This document shows, piece after piece, positions 45,151-57,176 of a stretch of DNA of 64,000 bases; position 1 is the first letter of the stretch, and each line of letters begins with the position of its first letter. A program made the translations under genes and the position numbers. The notes beneath the pieces are model-generated. The model did no database searches and was not told where the DNA came from. It worked only from the letters and a program-made list of their open reading frames with translations. The DNA comes from Ganoderma boninense (Eukaryota > Basidiomycota > Agaricomycetes > Polyporales > Polyporaceae), in assembly GCA_002900995.3 (NCBI GenBank), contig CM035309.1:2114389-2178388 (forward strand), written 5' to 3'.

Positions 45151-45626
45151 CGTCGTTGTCTCCAACCACCGCTGCCCTGCCATGTGATATCTCGCCCTCT
45201 CATCTCATCGGCGCCTCCCAAGCTGATCAGGCACATACTCAAGCGCTGCCCACGCGACCCGAGTGTCCCGATGAGCGATTGCTCCCATCAACTGCTCCGC
45301 CGCTATCCGCTAAGAGACCCGCTCGACCATGCCAATAGTCACTCTATGCCACATGGTGCTCGACTGACAGTCCCTCCAAGTCCAATTATGAACAGGTGAT
45401 GGCCATTATATTCCTACTTGTATTATGCGGTCTATCCCGGAGTCCGGTATGCCAACGCGTGAATGAAATAATGATACAGTGACTGGTACGAATTGTATGC
45501 AAGTCCAGCGATTGCAAGGTCAGTATTGTAAGGAGGTTAGCTGAATAGCGTCACATATACGAGGTCGTTAAATGGGGGGAAACGTGCATCTGGTCCCATG
45601 AGAACTTGTCTCCAAAACCGCTCATA
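45151..45626. other. Intergenic, no gene seen
   Basis: 476 nt holding the J-protein promoter and the MFS 3' region. Nothing else recognised. Confidence 0.55.
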
Positions 45627-47434
45627 CTATGCCGCGTCCGAGCCCTTGTTCGTGCTCTCTCTCTGCGGCGGCGCGGGGCTTTTGGCGGTGGGCGCGTACT
45701 TGCTCTTGCGGCGCAGGTGCGGCCCGTACCGCTTCAGCACGAGCGGGATGGGCATCAGCAACAGCGCGACGAGGCCGAGCAGCGTCGACGCCCAGCGCGG
45801 GTTCAGAGCGTCGAACAGCTGCGACGCGAACAGCGGGAAGACCGCGCCGAACAGGCTCCGCACGACCGTCGTTGCGGATAGCGCGCTCGCGGCGACGAAG
45901 AGGTACGCGTCGATCGTGTAGTTGATCAGTCCCAGGAAGATCCACACGACGCCGACCGACATCGGCACGCACGCCGCGAGTGGCGACCAGAACGAGATGG
46001 AGGGGTATGACGTCCAGCCGAACCAGAAGAAGGACAGCGCGTAGATCGGCGCCGCGAAGAGCGCGGGCTCCATCCGGTACTCGGGGGGTACGGGCGCGGG
46101 GGCGTAGCGCGCCATAGCGCCTCGTAGCGCGGGTTAAAGTAGATGAGGTAGATGACGACGCCAATGACGCCACCGGTGAGGATGGACAGGAAAGTGAGGC
46201 CGACAAAGCCCTCGTTGAAGTGGTGGCCCTCGCCGAAGACGATTGGGAAGGCTTCGAAGAGCAGGTAGATCACGCCATAAACGAACTGTGTTGAAGACGT
46301 CAACTCTAAAACGTTCGCAAGACGACGCAGATGAGAAATGGGACGCACGCTCATGTAAACGGTGATCGCAATAAGCATAGGCTCGCGCGCAAGGATGATA
46401 AAAGGGCGTGCCACTACGCGCTTGATGCGCTGCGACATTGTAGGCTTGTTCCTCTCAAGCGGCGCCCAATACCTCGTGTCGCCGGTCTCCTTGCGCAACT
46501 TTTCAGCGCGTCTCACGAGGAGTATCGGGGCGTATGTCTCCGGGATCGTAAAGATGATGAGGAAGAGGCAGAAAGCGGAGAAGAGGGAGAGCAGCCAGAA
46601 GACCCAGCGCCAGGAGACACCTGCGACAGACATGAAACCACTGATGGTCGGACCGATTGCGGGACCGGCAAACGGTGCTAGGGTGAACATCGCCAAGGCC
46701 TTTCCACGGGTATCTGCATCCCAAATATCGGCGATGAGGGCACTATCGGTCTGACTAAGGAAACACTTCTTCGGGGAAAGCTCAGAAAATGGTACTCACC
46801 CGCTATTTGCTAAAGGAGCGGCGGCAAAGATGCCACCCAGAAGACGGAATATGAGGATAGCGGCCGTATTTGGCGACAAGGCGCACCCGACCTGGAACGC
46901 GATGTAGAAGATAAAGGAGACGACGAACACGGGTTTTCGACCGTATTCTTCGGACAGCGGACCCCAGAGGAGCGGGCCAACACAATAGCCAGCAATGAAA
47001 ATGGCGATTGTCAGGGTTGCGACCTCGGTACCAAAATGAAAGTGGTCCATGAGCTGAAAGACGATGCCCTCGGGTGCAGAAGACGCAAAAGTGCTGCAAA
47101 GGGCGTGAGTAGGTTGTACTGGGACAGTTCGGAGAGAGGAAACGTACGCATTCAAGAGCAAGAGGGCGGAAGCCATCGTAATATACCACCGATAGACGCG
47201 ACCCCATGTCTTGGGATTGTCTGGGTCTTGTGGACCCATTATAACCTCGAAGGAGTCCTCGGGCTTCTCGCCTGGGGCAGGGCCGTATGCTTGATGCTCA
47301 AACTGGGTGTTGACATCTTCTTCGCCGAGGTTGGGGTCCTCGGAAGCAGGATCGATAGTGACCGAAGTTTGTGAAGAGGACATATCGTGGAGGGATTTTT
47401 GGGACAGATGGTCTGTTGGTTTGGGGGCGGACAT
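45627..47434 (-). CDS. MFS drug/polyamine-type transporter (DHA1), with an apparent frameshift
   Basis: ATG at 47434 (MSAPKPTDHLSQKSLHDMSS). The acidic N-tail contains DPDNPKTWGRVYRW, the NPxNW-type signature before TM1 in fungal DHA1 transporters. Then the TM2-3 loop LWGPLSEEYGRKP (motif A), RLLGGIFAAAPLANSG, GKAMAMFTLAPFAGPAIGPT (motif C), VSWRWVFWLL, ILLVRRAEKLRKETGD in the central loop, and TMs to KSKYAPTAKSPAP at the end. It is expected to be an H+ antiporter in the plasma membrane; substrate unknown. Near 46114 the frame shifts by one base between FNPRYEAL and MARYAPAPVPPEYR with no splice signals, so there is either a one-base error or a real lesion. Upstream lies a 21-nt tandem repeat. 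Confidence 0.8.
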
Positions 47435-48524
47435 GAGGGTGTGGAGGAGGAGGGCGGGAGGACCAAGGGATACGGAGGGAAATTGGAGGGGGACGGAGGG
47501 AAATTGGAGGGGGACGGAGGGAAATTGGAGGGGACGGAGGGGGACGGGGACAGATATATGGCGAGGGTTAGCCCACTGGAATGTCCGACGGCAGCGCATG
47601 ACTGGAAGAGTGGGTGAGTATGGGATCTGAAGTGGCAGAGGGCTGGAGCAAGACGGGACGAATTGGGGATGGCAGGAAAGGGCGCGGCGGTCTGACCGGG
47701 CGCGCGTGGACTGTGACGGCGCGAAAACTGATGTTGCGCAAGGCGGCTTACTCATGTAAGGGGATGTTCAATATCAGAGACGGGTTCAGGCCAGTTTTTG
47801 AAATGGGGATGTTATATATATACTGTTGACTGGCGTCCGATGCGCGCGGGGGCCGTGTGGAAGGCTGAAATGTAGCCCTGCAAGAACGCTGGAACTTGGA
47901 GAGTTGGACGGATGGCCGGGGCGAGAGGTGGGTCAAGGAGAGGGTGATATGTGGGGGCCGAGCGCAGACGTGGACGAGGCGCGACTGCGTCGGGCGTCGA
48001 GAACTCGGCAGGGAGTGAGTACTAAGAAGCACTGTGAGACGCACTGCAGACGCCCATGTTGCCTGGACAGCACTGCCACCATCAGTGTTAGTAACCCCCA
48101 GCCCTTGCCCGCCTCGTCATCACTTGCGCCCTCCCGCCATCCCCGCCCCCCGACGGGATCGCACCGTAATAATATAATCCCCGATGATCCACATCAGGTC
48201 AACACGCTATTTACTGTCCTCTTCGGCCTCGATCTCCTCATCTCGCCACCCATAAGTAACCGGAACGGTCCCGTACATACCGTCACCTATAGTGCCATCA
48301 CTGACCACACTGACCACCACGTCCCATGACGCCAACTCGGTAACTCACTGCTCACGTAGGCGGCGCTCCCGTTCATACAGTCCCAAACACGGCAAAACGT
48401 TCCAAATACTCAAGCTCTTGCCCCACCAATGTCCAACGATGAGTAAGCTTCGATCGTACCTTTGACACACGCTGAATCTCCCCGGCTATGTCTAGGGAAA
48501 CGGCCCAAGTACAGTAAGCCACTA
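47435..48524. other. Intergenic: MFS promoter and CobW-gene 3' region
   Basis: 1,090 nt with no convincing gene. Contains the 21-nt tandem repeat next to the MFS start and an AT-rich TATATATA at 47813-47821. Confidence 0.5.
47472..47533 (+). repeat. Three tandem copies of a 21-nt purine-rich unit
   Basis: Unit ACGGAGGGAAATTGGAGGGG(G), copies at 47472-47492, 47493-47513 and 47514-47533 (last one shorter by one G), followed by more GGGACGG. It sits 38 nt upstream of the MFS start codon, in the probable 5' leader or core promoter, as a pyrimidine-rich repeat on the coding strand. Confidence 0.9.
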
Positions 48525-49893
48525 CTACGCAACATCGGCCGCTAACTTCTCTGCCAACTTCCGAGCTGCTCGTTTCACCTCCCCCCTTTCCCCCATCACC
48601 GTCAACTTTACTCTATCAACGTCCTCCGGCACATCGTCCATTCGTGTCAGCTCATACCGCCCGAACGCCCAGTTCAAAATGTGGTATCCGGTTTCCAACC
48701 TCACAAATCCCTTCACCCGCCATACAGTCTCCTTGGATAGCACCCCAAGGCTTTCCCTCAGTAAATCTTGCGACAATGGCAGGCTGGCGTTGACCACAGG
48801 GGAGGCCGCTGCCCGCTCCGCGTCCTTCTCGTGGTTATGGCGCAATGACCATCACTGCAATCCCCGCGATGAGTATGATCACTCTGTCCGCCTCTACATA
48901 TCGTCACCGTCTCCACCTCGTCGTGGTGAGGCATGTCGATGGGTCCGTCCTCGAGATTTTCCAATTGAAACAGCTTCGAGTCGATGCCCATGACAACGCT
49001 TGGATCTACGCCATCTTTCCCTTGGCACTTGACCTTCGGCGTAGTATCGTTCAGGGTATTTCAGGTGGTCTATAACGATGTCTAAGTGGCGTTCGGAGAC
49101 CTGCTCCCATTTATTCTGTTCAAGTCACATTTATGGTGTTAGACGTCGAGGATGCTTGCGGCAGGGTCCAAAAGAGACGAACGATTAAGATCAGGTCCGT
49201 GTAGCTTGCTTGCATTCTGGCCGTGGGTGAGGTATCCTCGTATCCGGTAAAATTTTCGGCGTCGATGACTGTGATGATAGCATCCAACTTAAGGTCGTCG
49301 TTTGTCTCGCGTTCGAGTTCTCGTATCTGGAATGCCAAAGTAGCCGGAAAAGCCGATCCGCTATGAAATAGAATGTAGCCGTCCTAATCTGGGAGAAGGT
49401 TAGAATGAGGTCACTTACGAACACTCAATGAAGATTCTGTCTGGTCGAAATTTCTCTGGAAACCGCTGAGCGACCATCTCCAACAATTCATGATGAGACT
49501 CAGAGCATAATAACCCACCTCGTATTTCTAAGAGAGCCGTCTTCATTTGTCCGACCAGGACACAGCACCTAAAGCAAGGGAAATGAGCAGGCTTCGCCTC
49601 ATGCAGCCATGCTCCCTGCCAAGCAGTCCTGACTTACATGCATCCGTTCAATATCTCGCTGACCGCAGCGAGACTGGACTGCTTGGCTAGTTGACTGTCC
49701 ACTAGCCAATGGTCAGTATGACGAGGCTTCTATCTCATTTTCCTGTTCACTTCTCACCTTCGACATCTCCAAATTCATTCTTGAGCAGAACGACCTTGTA
49801 GTTCTTGGGCAGACGGGGAAGCAACGACAATATTAGTGTCGTTTTCCCGGCGCCCAGAAAGCCGGTGAAGACTGTTATAGGTATATTCTTCAT
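48525..49893 (-). CDS. CobW/ZNG1-type G3E GTPase (metallochaperone)
   Basis: ATG at 49893 (MKNIPITVFTGFLGAGKTTL) with Walker A GFLGAGKT at residues 10-17, then LLKNEFGDVE (switch I), an intron, and NGCM/CCVLVGQMKTALLEIR, giving the family's GCMCC metal-binding motif across an exon junction. IECSGSAFPATLAFQIRELE follows, then DAIITVIDAENFTGY and the C-terminal CobW_C domain with KGFVRLETGYHILNWAFGRYELT. A His/Asp-containing linker (MPHHDEVETV) sits between the two domains, as in zinc chaperones of this family. ZNG1 proteins transfer zinc to methionine aminopeptidase in a GTP-dependent way; that role is inferred from the family. The splice before HNHEKDAER is unclear because of an in-frame stop near 48855, possibly a sequence error. 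Confidence 0.83.
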
Positions 49894-50396
49894 CGAAGCG
49901 GTCGTGTTCACAGAGGATGTTCCGAGAGTCGACCAGTGAGTTTCCTAATGACTGGGATCAAAGACCGGAATGGCGGTGTGGTGGTCTGGTCGTGGACGAA
50001 ACTGCGGAGTCTGACTGAGCAGTGGGTTTTTGATCAGCATTTTACTCACCCGAAACAAGATGCGGACAGCTCGACAGACCTGAACTCGACGTCGGCGCTC
50101 CGAGTCGGAGATGCTGGTGGCTGCGAGTTGACTGCGAGGGCCAGGATAAGTAAGTATGCCAGCGATATGCCCTGATGAGTCGCCATTGATTACCGCCTAT
50201 CTCCACGGCCCGGATCAGGGAACTCAAGCACCGGAGTTACGTGCATAGTACACAAGACCGACGGAGACGCAGGAAAGCAGTCATATTCCGATCCCACGGT
50301 CGCAGAACGTGCAACGTGACGACTATATGCTACAAGTATGCTGAAGGGTGTATAATAATACATTACGATCCGATCCCATGTCCGTGCACTGTATCC
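49894..50396. other. Intergenic, no gene seen
   Basis: 503 nt between the GTPase start and the splicing-factor stop, both genes on the minus strand. No recognisable feature. Confidence 0.55.
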
Positions 50397-51651
50397 TCAG
50401 ACCACCCGCTTCACCAACCCTCGCGCAGATTTGACGCCTGGAGCTTTGGGGCGACCCAGACTACTCTGCCTCGCAGTGTTGCCCAAGATCTTGGCTCGCA
50501 ACGAGCTCACAGGATCGCTGGTGTCCGTGGCGCTGATACCGCTACCGCCAACATGACGGCTCGATGATCCGTTCCGGCCGGATACATGCGAAGAGGGTGT
50601 CCGAGGCATGACGTTAACAACTTCGGCACCGAGCTTGCGTCGCTTCAAGCTTTCACGTTCCTCCAACGCTTGTCGTCCTTGCTCCCACTCGGCCTTCGCC
50701 TTCGATCTGCTCTCGTCGTCCTCCCTCGACAGCGTTAGAGCCTCAGGAAGGCCGTAGTTGCTTTTGAGGGCGTCGTCAGCGTCCTCGCGGGCCTTGTCCA
50801 GCTTCTTCTGCTCCCGGAATCGCTTGCGGGCTCGCAGGGAGTGGCTGTACGGGTCGGAGCCGTAGTGGTCTGCGAGGCTCTGGAGCGCTTCGATGCGAGG
50901 GACCTGGACGTTATTCATGTGGTTCTGTGCATCGGTTGACTTCTCAAGAGCAGCCAGGGGATCGACAGGCCCCTGGTTAGGATCGGTCTCTGTCCAAAAC
51001 AAAACGTCAGCCGGTGCGTGCAGCGATGGACGAGTTGAGCATACCATGGACTGCGAAACCTCCGTTCTCTTCGGGATCCCACTCCTCATCCTTCTGTCGT
51101 GCACCGGACACCACGACATACCGTGTATTCTGTGCTTATGTTAATTCTACAGAATTGTGTGTGAGGCCATGGAACACACCTTGGGGTCGGTTTGGATTTC
51201 GAACCAGCCACTACACAGATGGCACTTGCACCGGAACGAGTAGATGGGGGTAGAGTAATAATTACCAATCTTCTTCTTTTCGGCATTGTAGCGAACCCCC
51301 ATGCCAATGTGGTTGTTACACGTTCCGCTGCAGACGCGTGAGGAGGACCGAGGGCACATGAACGAAGGTGCGTGGTGTCCTTACCACCAGATGTTGAAGG
51401 GCAGCTCGAAGCGGACGATAAGAATTCCCTCTCCTATCTTCCGTGCTCGATCGCCGAGAGCATGTTTGCCTGTCCGGAGAGAATGTCAAGGGTACTGAGT
51501 GTTCGTCTGGTGGAAGACACGCGCCTCGATATGCGTTGAGGCTGTTATGCTTGTCTGGATCGTAGTCGGGCGGGTAGTATTTGTTGAAGCCTATGAGTCA
51601 CGATGAGGGGGCTGAAGCTGGACACAGGACGACGATTATGGTACCTTGCAT
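50397..51651 (-). CDS. YJU2/CCDC130-family splicing factor
   Basis: ATG at 51651. The first exon is only MQG, spliced to FNKYYPPDYDPDKHNSLNAY, the invariant start of the CWC16/YJU2 family. Then RIRFELPFNIWC, GTCNNHIGMGVRYNAEKKK, GNYYSTPIYSFRCKCHLCSG, WFEIQTDPK, NTRYVVVSGARQKDEEWDPE and a Glu/Lys/Arg coiled-coil half (RKRFREQKKLDKAREDADDA). The four cysteines in WCGTC and CKCHLC bind zinc. The RYVVVSGARQ wording and the long tail fit the CCDC130 (S. pombe saf4) branch better than YJU2 itself. The family joins the spliceosome around the first catalytic step. About six exons. Divergent from RPS20. Confidence 0.87.
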
Positions 51652-51971
51652 GGCGGAATGGATGAGCCCGAGCTGAACAGAGTCTTCGAACGGGTCTGAG
51701 GGTGGCGGTCGAGAGGCAAAGGTAATTTGCCGCTAATTTAGGAAATGGCCTCGATAACCTCGAGTTGTCTTGTCAAATTCGCTGGCGGAACTCGATCCGG
51801 CAATTGCCGGAGACGACTTACTTCGTTGTGGGCAGCCGTGCAAACCTTATTTTTGTTCCATCAACACAACCGCCCTCAGGTCTGTCCTCGCTGCCCCCCT
51901 CGACGTCCATCGCCAGAACTGACCGTCCACCATCCGCAGTCACCTTCTGACTCACCAGCACATACAAGGAT
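51652..51971. promoter_or_regulatory. Divergent promoter, CCDC130-type factor / RPS20
   Basis: 320 nt between a splicing factor (minus) and a ribosomal protein gene (plus). Pyrimidine-rich sequence at 51880-51960 precedes the RPS20 ATG, as is common for ribosomal protein genes. No other feature identified. Confidence 0.55.
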
Positions 51972-52525
51972 GAGTTACGTCGCTAAGGGTGAGAAGGAGT
52001 ACGACGCGACCGGTGCCCCCGTGCCCGCCGCCAAGATCCACAAAATCCGCATCACGCTCACCAGCAGCAACGTCAAGAACCTCGAAAAGTGTACGTCCTT
52101 CTGATTAGCTGGTCGTGTGCTGGAGAGCCTCTGGTTTATGTTACTCGCCAGTCTCGGCGGACCTCATCAACCGGGCGAAGGACAAGCAGCTCCGCGTCAA
52201 GGGCCCCGTCCGCCTCCCTACCAAGGTCCTCAAGGTCACCACCCGCAAGTCTGTGAGTAGCCTTGTTACACTGAAGTGTTGCATACTTCGGTGTTGATGA
52301 TTCTCTATCTTGCTAGCCTTGCGGTGAGGGTTCCAAGACCTGGGATCGTTACGAGCTCAAGATCCACAAGCGTTTGATCGACCTCCACTCGTCCTCGGAG
52401 ATCGTTAAGCAGATCGTGAGTACCTTTGTAGTGTCATTCATAGGTTGATTGGCTGATAACATGTATTGCAGACCTCAATCAGCCTCGAGCCCGGTGTCGA
52501 GGTCGAGGTTACCATTTCCGCTTAG
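51972..52525 (+). CDS. RPS20: 40S ribosomal protein S20 (uS10)
   Basis: ATG at 51972 ([20 protein letters not shown]). Four exons: 51972-52090, about 52154-52252, about 52318-52417, about 52473-52525. Protein of about 123 residues with [71 protein letters not shown] and [15 protein letters not shown], which match uS10 throughout. It sits in the head of the small subunit. Stop TAG 52523-52525. Confidence 0.97.
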
Positions 52526-53094
52526 ACTGTATCCTACCTCCCTATGTTGTCCTCTATGGTTTAGGGTGTATAAGATTGCATGTGATCCTACGTGATCATG
52601 ACACTTTCTACGCCAAATTGTGATGACATGAAGGCTCACTACGATCTCCAGGAAAGAGACCGTCGCACAGGAGGTGTTGGACAGGGATGCATGCTGCTTC
52701 TGAGAACTTTTTCAACGTGAAAAGGTGTAAGACGGCCTGGGATTCTGACATCTAGTAGTATTGGATACCATGTAACCAGGATGAGAACATTCCAGATCTG
52801 TCATGCAAAGTGCTCTGTACCCACTTGTCTACAGACTACCAAGAACGCGATGTGCAACCCTCGCGTGTAGTGTGTACTACATAGGGCATAACCGCATATT
52901 GAACCACATAAGATAAACACATGCGCAACGAAGAACAAGAACAGATTGCAGCATTGAGACGTATTACGGGTGTGCTGAAAGTGTTTCTCGTGAAGCACAG
53001 ACTGAAAATAACCTATAGATATGGCTTCCGAGGCTTTGAGGATCTTCGTCGACTTCTCGCTGTTCCTCATGTTTGACCGAAATAATGTACATGT
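52526..53094. other. Convergent intergenic region, no gene seen
   Basis: 569 nt between the RPS20 and eIF4B stops; relatively AT-rich 3' UTR sequence. Confidence 0.6.
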
Positions 53095-54941
53095 TCACTG
53101 CTCCGTAGACTCCTGCTCATCCTCGTCAATCTTCTCGTCGATCTTCGATTCATCGTCCTTAGGTACGCTGTCCGTCGAATCCTTCCTACCGGCAGCGGCG
53201 GAGGCAAAACTGAATGATGGTCGCACGTTCGAGGGAGGGAGGGCTCGAGACTCGGACTGGGGACTCGTCGGACTTTGGACGTTCGAAGCGGGGGTGGAGG
53301 TGGGAGGTGTAGGACGCTGGGAGCCTGTTCGGGAGGAGGTACGGGACATGGGAGCATGCGCGACTTTTTCGCGCACTTCATCACGCTCCTTCTCAATCTT
53401 ATGCTGTGCTTCGGCTTCCCGTGCGGACACGTCAACAGGCCTGGAAAAGTGCGATCGGCATATGCTGACCATGGTCGCAACAGAGTTGCTTACCTAGCAG
53501 TACCGAAGGGATTGGATCTCGAGCTCACAGCCGACGGGTTGGGAGATGCAAGGGGAGATGGAGTAGCAGAGGCAGACGTTGAGCGAGGAAGCAATTCTAA
53601 CTTGCGGCGACCCATCTGCGGCGTGGGCGGGGTCGAATTATTGGCTACCGCGGCAAGAATAGCGCCTATCAGCATCCGTCCAATTGGAAAGGCTTGGACA
53701 ACGGGACATACGCGAAGTTGAGTTCCGTGAGATAGTTCGCGGCCGCCTCCAGTCGTTTTCCTCCCCAACACTCGCTGGAGGACCCATTTCGCCTCGGCGC
53801 AAGCTCCCGAATCGACTGCCTGGCCGTTCAGAGCGGTCACCGACTTCAGGCGGACCGCTCGGACGGAACTTCGCACCTTTTGCCCAGGTCTCCTCTGTAT
53901 CTGCAGGCCCAAGAGGGGCAGGCTCGCGTGAGGAGGGCCCGCGGCGTGCGTACGAACCCTCAGAGTCCCTTGAGGAGAGGTTGGAGGTAGTCCTAGCTGC
54001 AGGGCGGGAAGAACGCCAGTCGGACGCATTGTCAGAGAGAGAGGGGGGAGGTGGCTCGCGAGGTGCTCCTGGAGGTCCATCGAAACGCCGTCGAGGGCCG
54101 TCGCCGCGGGAGGGGACGTCAGGGAGAGGCCCTTCGCGTCGCCAATTCCCAGCAAACTTAGAATCGTCTTCAAAACCGCCTCCACCAAACCCGGAACGTT
54201 CCTTTTCTGCGACAGGCTCAATGGATGGATGGACTGAAGGGGCAGATACACTCACGGGGTTCAGCTACACTGACCCTTATGGCACGACCGGCAATGGCCT
54301 TGGTTGACGCGTAAACAGGGAGTCCAGACGGAAAGATGAGGGACTCACCGAGCCGGATTTTGCAATGGCATCCTTCAGACCGTCGAGGTCATTGAATTCA
54401 ACGTAACCAAAACCTTTGGGTTTGTCATCCCTGTCCTTGATAATTTTGACAGACTTGGTCTGCTGCGGTGGTCAGCTAGAGGAACGATGGAGACAGCATT
54501 GACTGTTCGTACTCCACTAAAGAATTCTTCCAGCTCAAGGTCGGTGATATCAAAGGCAAGGTTGCCGACGAAGGCAGTGAAGGGGGGCTCGGTCGGGAGT
54601 GGGAGGTCCTCACGGACGGGGCCGGCACGGTCCGCTTCGGAAGTAGATTAGGATAGTTGGATCTCGAATGGAGATGCGATGATGACTTACGACGGGATGC
54701 AAGGAAGTCATCGCGGCGACGGTCGCTCCTCTGGCCATCGCCATCCGCTCTGGCGGCAGCTAAGTGAGGGTCTTAGAGTGGGCTCGGATTCCCATACCGG
54801 AAGGACTTACGGGCGGTCGGAAGTGCATCCATTTCGTCGGCCCATGATCCCAGGGCTTGAATGGTGGACGATGAGTTGGATTGGAGGGTTGAGAGGAGGG
54901 TGTCGCTTACTGCTATCACCCAGGAACTCGTTTAGAGACAT
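53095..54941 (-). CDS. Translation initiation factor eIF4B
   Basis: The coding sequence begins MSLNEFLGD (ATG 54941), then LGSWADEMDALPTA, a motif shared with eIF4B/Tif3/Sce3. An RRM follows with RNP2 FVGNLAFD and RNP1 KGFGYVEF (about 54370-54580). The rest is the Arg/Gly/Asp/Pro-rich repeat region (RREGPLPDVPSRGDGPRRRF, ASDWRSSRPAARTTSNL, TWAKGAKFRPSGPP) and a Lys/Glu C-terminus ending KIDEDEQESTEQ. eIF4B stimulates eIF4A helicase and mRNA recruitment in the cytoplasm. About seven exons. A basic stretch (APKKAQK) directly precedes the chosen Met, so a short upstream exon adding a few residues is likely. Confidence 0.85.
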
Positions 54942-55270
54942 CTTTTGGGCTTTCTTGGGCGCTGCATGGATTCTGCGGGATCAGGGAACATGAAAGATCG
55001 CCATGGAGGTATGCGTACGCATTTTGGATATCTTCTTGGTTGTCTGTAAGCGACAGGGCTGAGAAGGGATGAGTTGGAGATGACGAGGGTCGGTAGGCGG
55101 ACAGAGGAAATATTTCTCCGATGAAGGCCACCACCCGACCACTTCCTCCCCGTTCTCACGCCTCTGCCCCCGTCACGGGACCCATCCCCGGCCCCGCCCA
55201 CCAGCCTCAGCCCCGCACCCCACAGCAGCCTCACCACCGTCCACGACCGACACCACCCCTGCTGCACGCC
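54942..55270. promoter_or_regulatory. Divergent promoter, eIF4B / ARPC2
   Basis: 329 nt between the eIF4B start (minus) and the ARPC2 start (plus). The plus-strand side is C-rich (55135-55265). No gene seen, though an open frame runs into the ARPC2 ATG from 55121. Confidence 0.55.
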
Positions 55271-56471
55271 ATGATCTTGCTCGAAGTATGTCCCCCCTCG
55301 CGGCCTCTCCGAATCCGCTCACACCGAGCCATCGCAGCCCCACAACTACATCATCCACACCACCCTCGCCGACAAGGCTCTCAAGTACGTCCACTCCCCC
55401 CAGACTTAGGTGCCCATCGGTGACCGCCGCTATGCAGGCCGTCGAGCCTTGACGTTCAGTTTGTTGACTTCGATGGCGTACGCTTCCATCTGTCCACTCC
55501 CGACCGCAAGACCGTCCTTGTCCTCTCCATGAACATCCGCTGCTGGGACGAGCTTGTGCGCTATGGCGTCCACGACATCCTCCAGCGCGAGTATGGTCCC
55601 CTGCTCAAGTCGGCGCCCGAGAACGACTACAATGTGAGCCTCGAGATTGATCTCGAGCAACTGCCACCAGAAGGGGGTGAGTGCCCTTCCTCCTCCTTGA
55701 TTACGGCACCATCGATGTCCTGCGAATAACAGAACAACGCGAGGTATTCTTCAAAAGCCTCGCTTTGCTTAAGCGCAATGCCCTTGCTGCACCCTTTGAG
55801 CTCGGCTTCCAGGCACAGAAGCAGCTGGAAGCGACAGGGAGCGGTCAGGGTGACTTGATGGCTCTTCATTACCGGGACGAAGAGGTCATCTACGTTCAAG
55901 CATCATCCGACCGCGTCACCGTCATCTTCTCCACCATGTTCAGGGAGGAAACCGATCGTGTATTCGGAAAGCTCTTCCTTCAGGTCCGTCCGCTTTCTCT
56001 TGTTCCGTGGGCGAAGGTTCAATGTCTGCCTCGCTATGTAGGAGTTTGTGGATGCCCGGCGGTTGCCCACAATCCAAAGTGCACCTCAAGTCCTCTATAC
56101 CACGCGCGACCCCCCTCTCGAAATCAGGCACCTGCCTGGGCTGAGCGATTCTGAAGATGTCGGCTATGTCACCTTTGTCCTCTTCCCCCGTCATTTTGCC
56201 AATGCAATTGTTGCGAGCACGACGATCACGCACATCCAACTTTTCCGCGACTACCTCCACTACCATATCAAGTGTTCAAAGGCATACATGCATTCGCGTA
56301 TGCGTCACCGGGTGACCGAGTTCCAGAAAGTGCTCAATCGTGCGAAGACGGAGCAGGCCACTGTGGAGAGGAAAACGGTCACGTAAGTTCCTGGTTGTTC
56401 ATCCAATCGAAAGTTCTGCGCCAATTATTGATGGCCTCCGTACAGCGGTCGGTCGATGACGCTTCGATGAA
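55271..56471 (+). CDS. ARPC2: Arp2/3 complex subunit 2 (p34)
   Basis: ATG at 55271 (MILLE), spliced to HNYIIHTTLADKALK, then DVQFVDFDGVRFHLSTPDRK, ELVRYGVHDILQREYGPLL, FELGFQAQKQLEATGSGQGD, HYRDEEVIYVQASSDRVTVI, FVDARRLPTIQSAPQVLYTT, VLFPRHFANAIVASTTITHI, QLFRDYLHYHIKCSKAYMHS and a C-terminal helix RVTEFQKVLNRAKTEQATVE ending TGRSMTLR at stop 56469-56471. These match p34-Arc over its whole length (about 320 residues). ARPC2 and ARPC4 form the core of the complex that nucleates branched actin at cortical patches. About six introns. Confidence 0.95.
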
Positions 56472-57176
56472 ATGGACTAGAGTCTGGCTCAGGCCAGCGG
56501 ATGAAATGTATTACATAGCATGGAACATACGACAGTGTCTGTTTATTGACATTGAGTGCAGGTCGATGATGGTCATTCAGGCTATAAGTAGGGCCCAACA
56601 ACACCAATCGATGCCAATGTTGGAGCCCACACAGAAGGAGGGTCAAGGAGTGGGTTTGATATGACAGCTAGCACCTTGTAGGGTTAGACAGTACTGTAAT
56701 GTCAGCAAGACGATGCATTCGAATGCACTACGGTGGATACACGGGGGTCTGTGTAGAGTATGAAATATGTAAGGTGAAGAACAGCGCGCAAGCGTACCAT
56801 GCACACCGAACGCTAGATTACTATGCGACACTGTCCACAGGCGGAACGGTGCGAATGTCTATGCTACACGGATGAGGGATAGTGATAGTGATATGGGACC
56901 GAGGGAGAGGAAGACAAGGGGGCGCTGCCGACTGTCAGGAAGGTCAGTGAGGTAGGCTATCTAGCAGAGCTCAGTGTGCGCAGCACGCTCGAGGGAGAAG
57001 TGACTTCGGAAACAGGCTGAGAGGGAGACGAGCAGAGGCAGAAATACGAAAGCAGTCGACGACGGATGTACTGTAGATCTTAGAGAGCGACAGACGGATC
57101 TTGGGCAATGAATGGTACGTGACGAAAGGAAGGACCGGTCGAATATGGTTATTCAAATAATTACTTACGGGACTCA
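56472..57176. other. Convergent intergenic region, no gene seen
   Basis: 705 nt between the ARPC2 and homeobox stops. 3' UTR-like, no features recognised. Confidence 0.6.
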
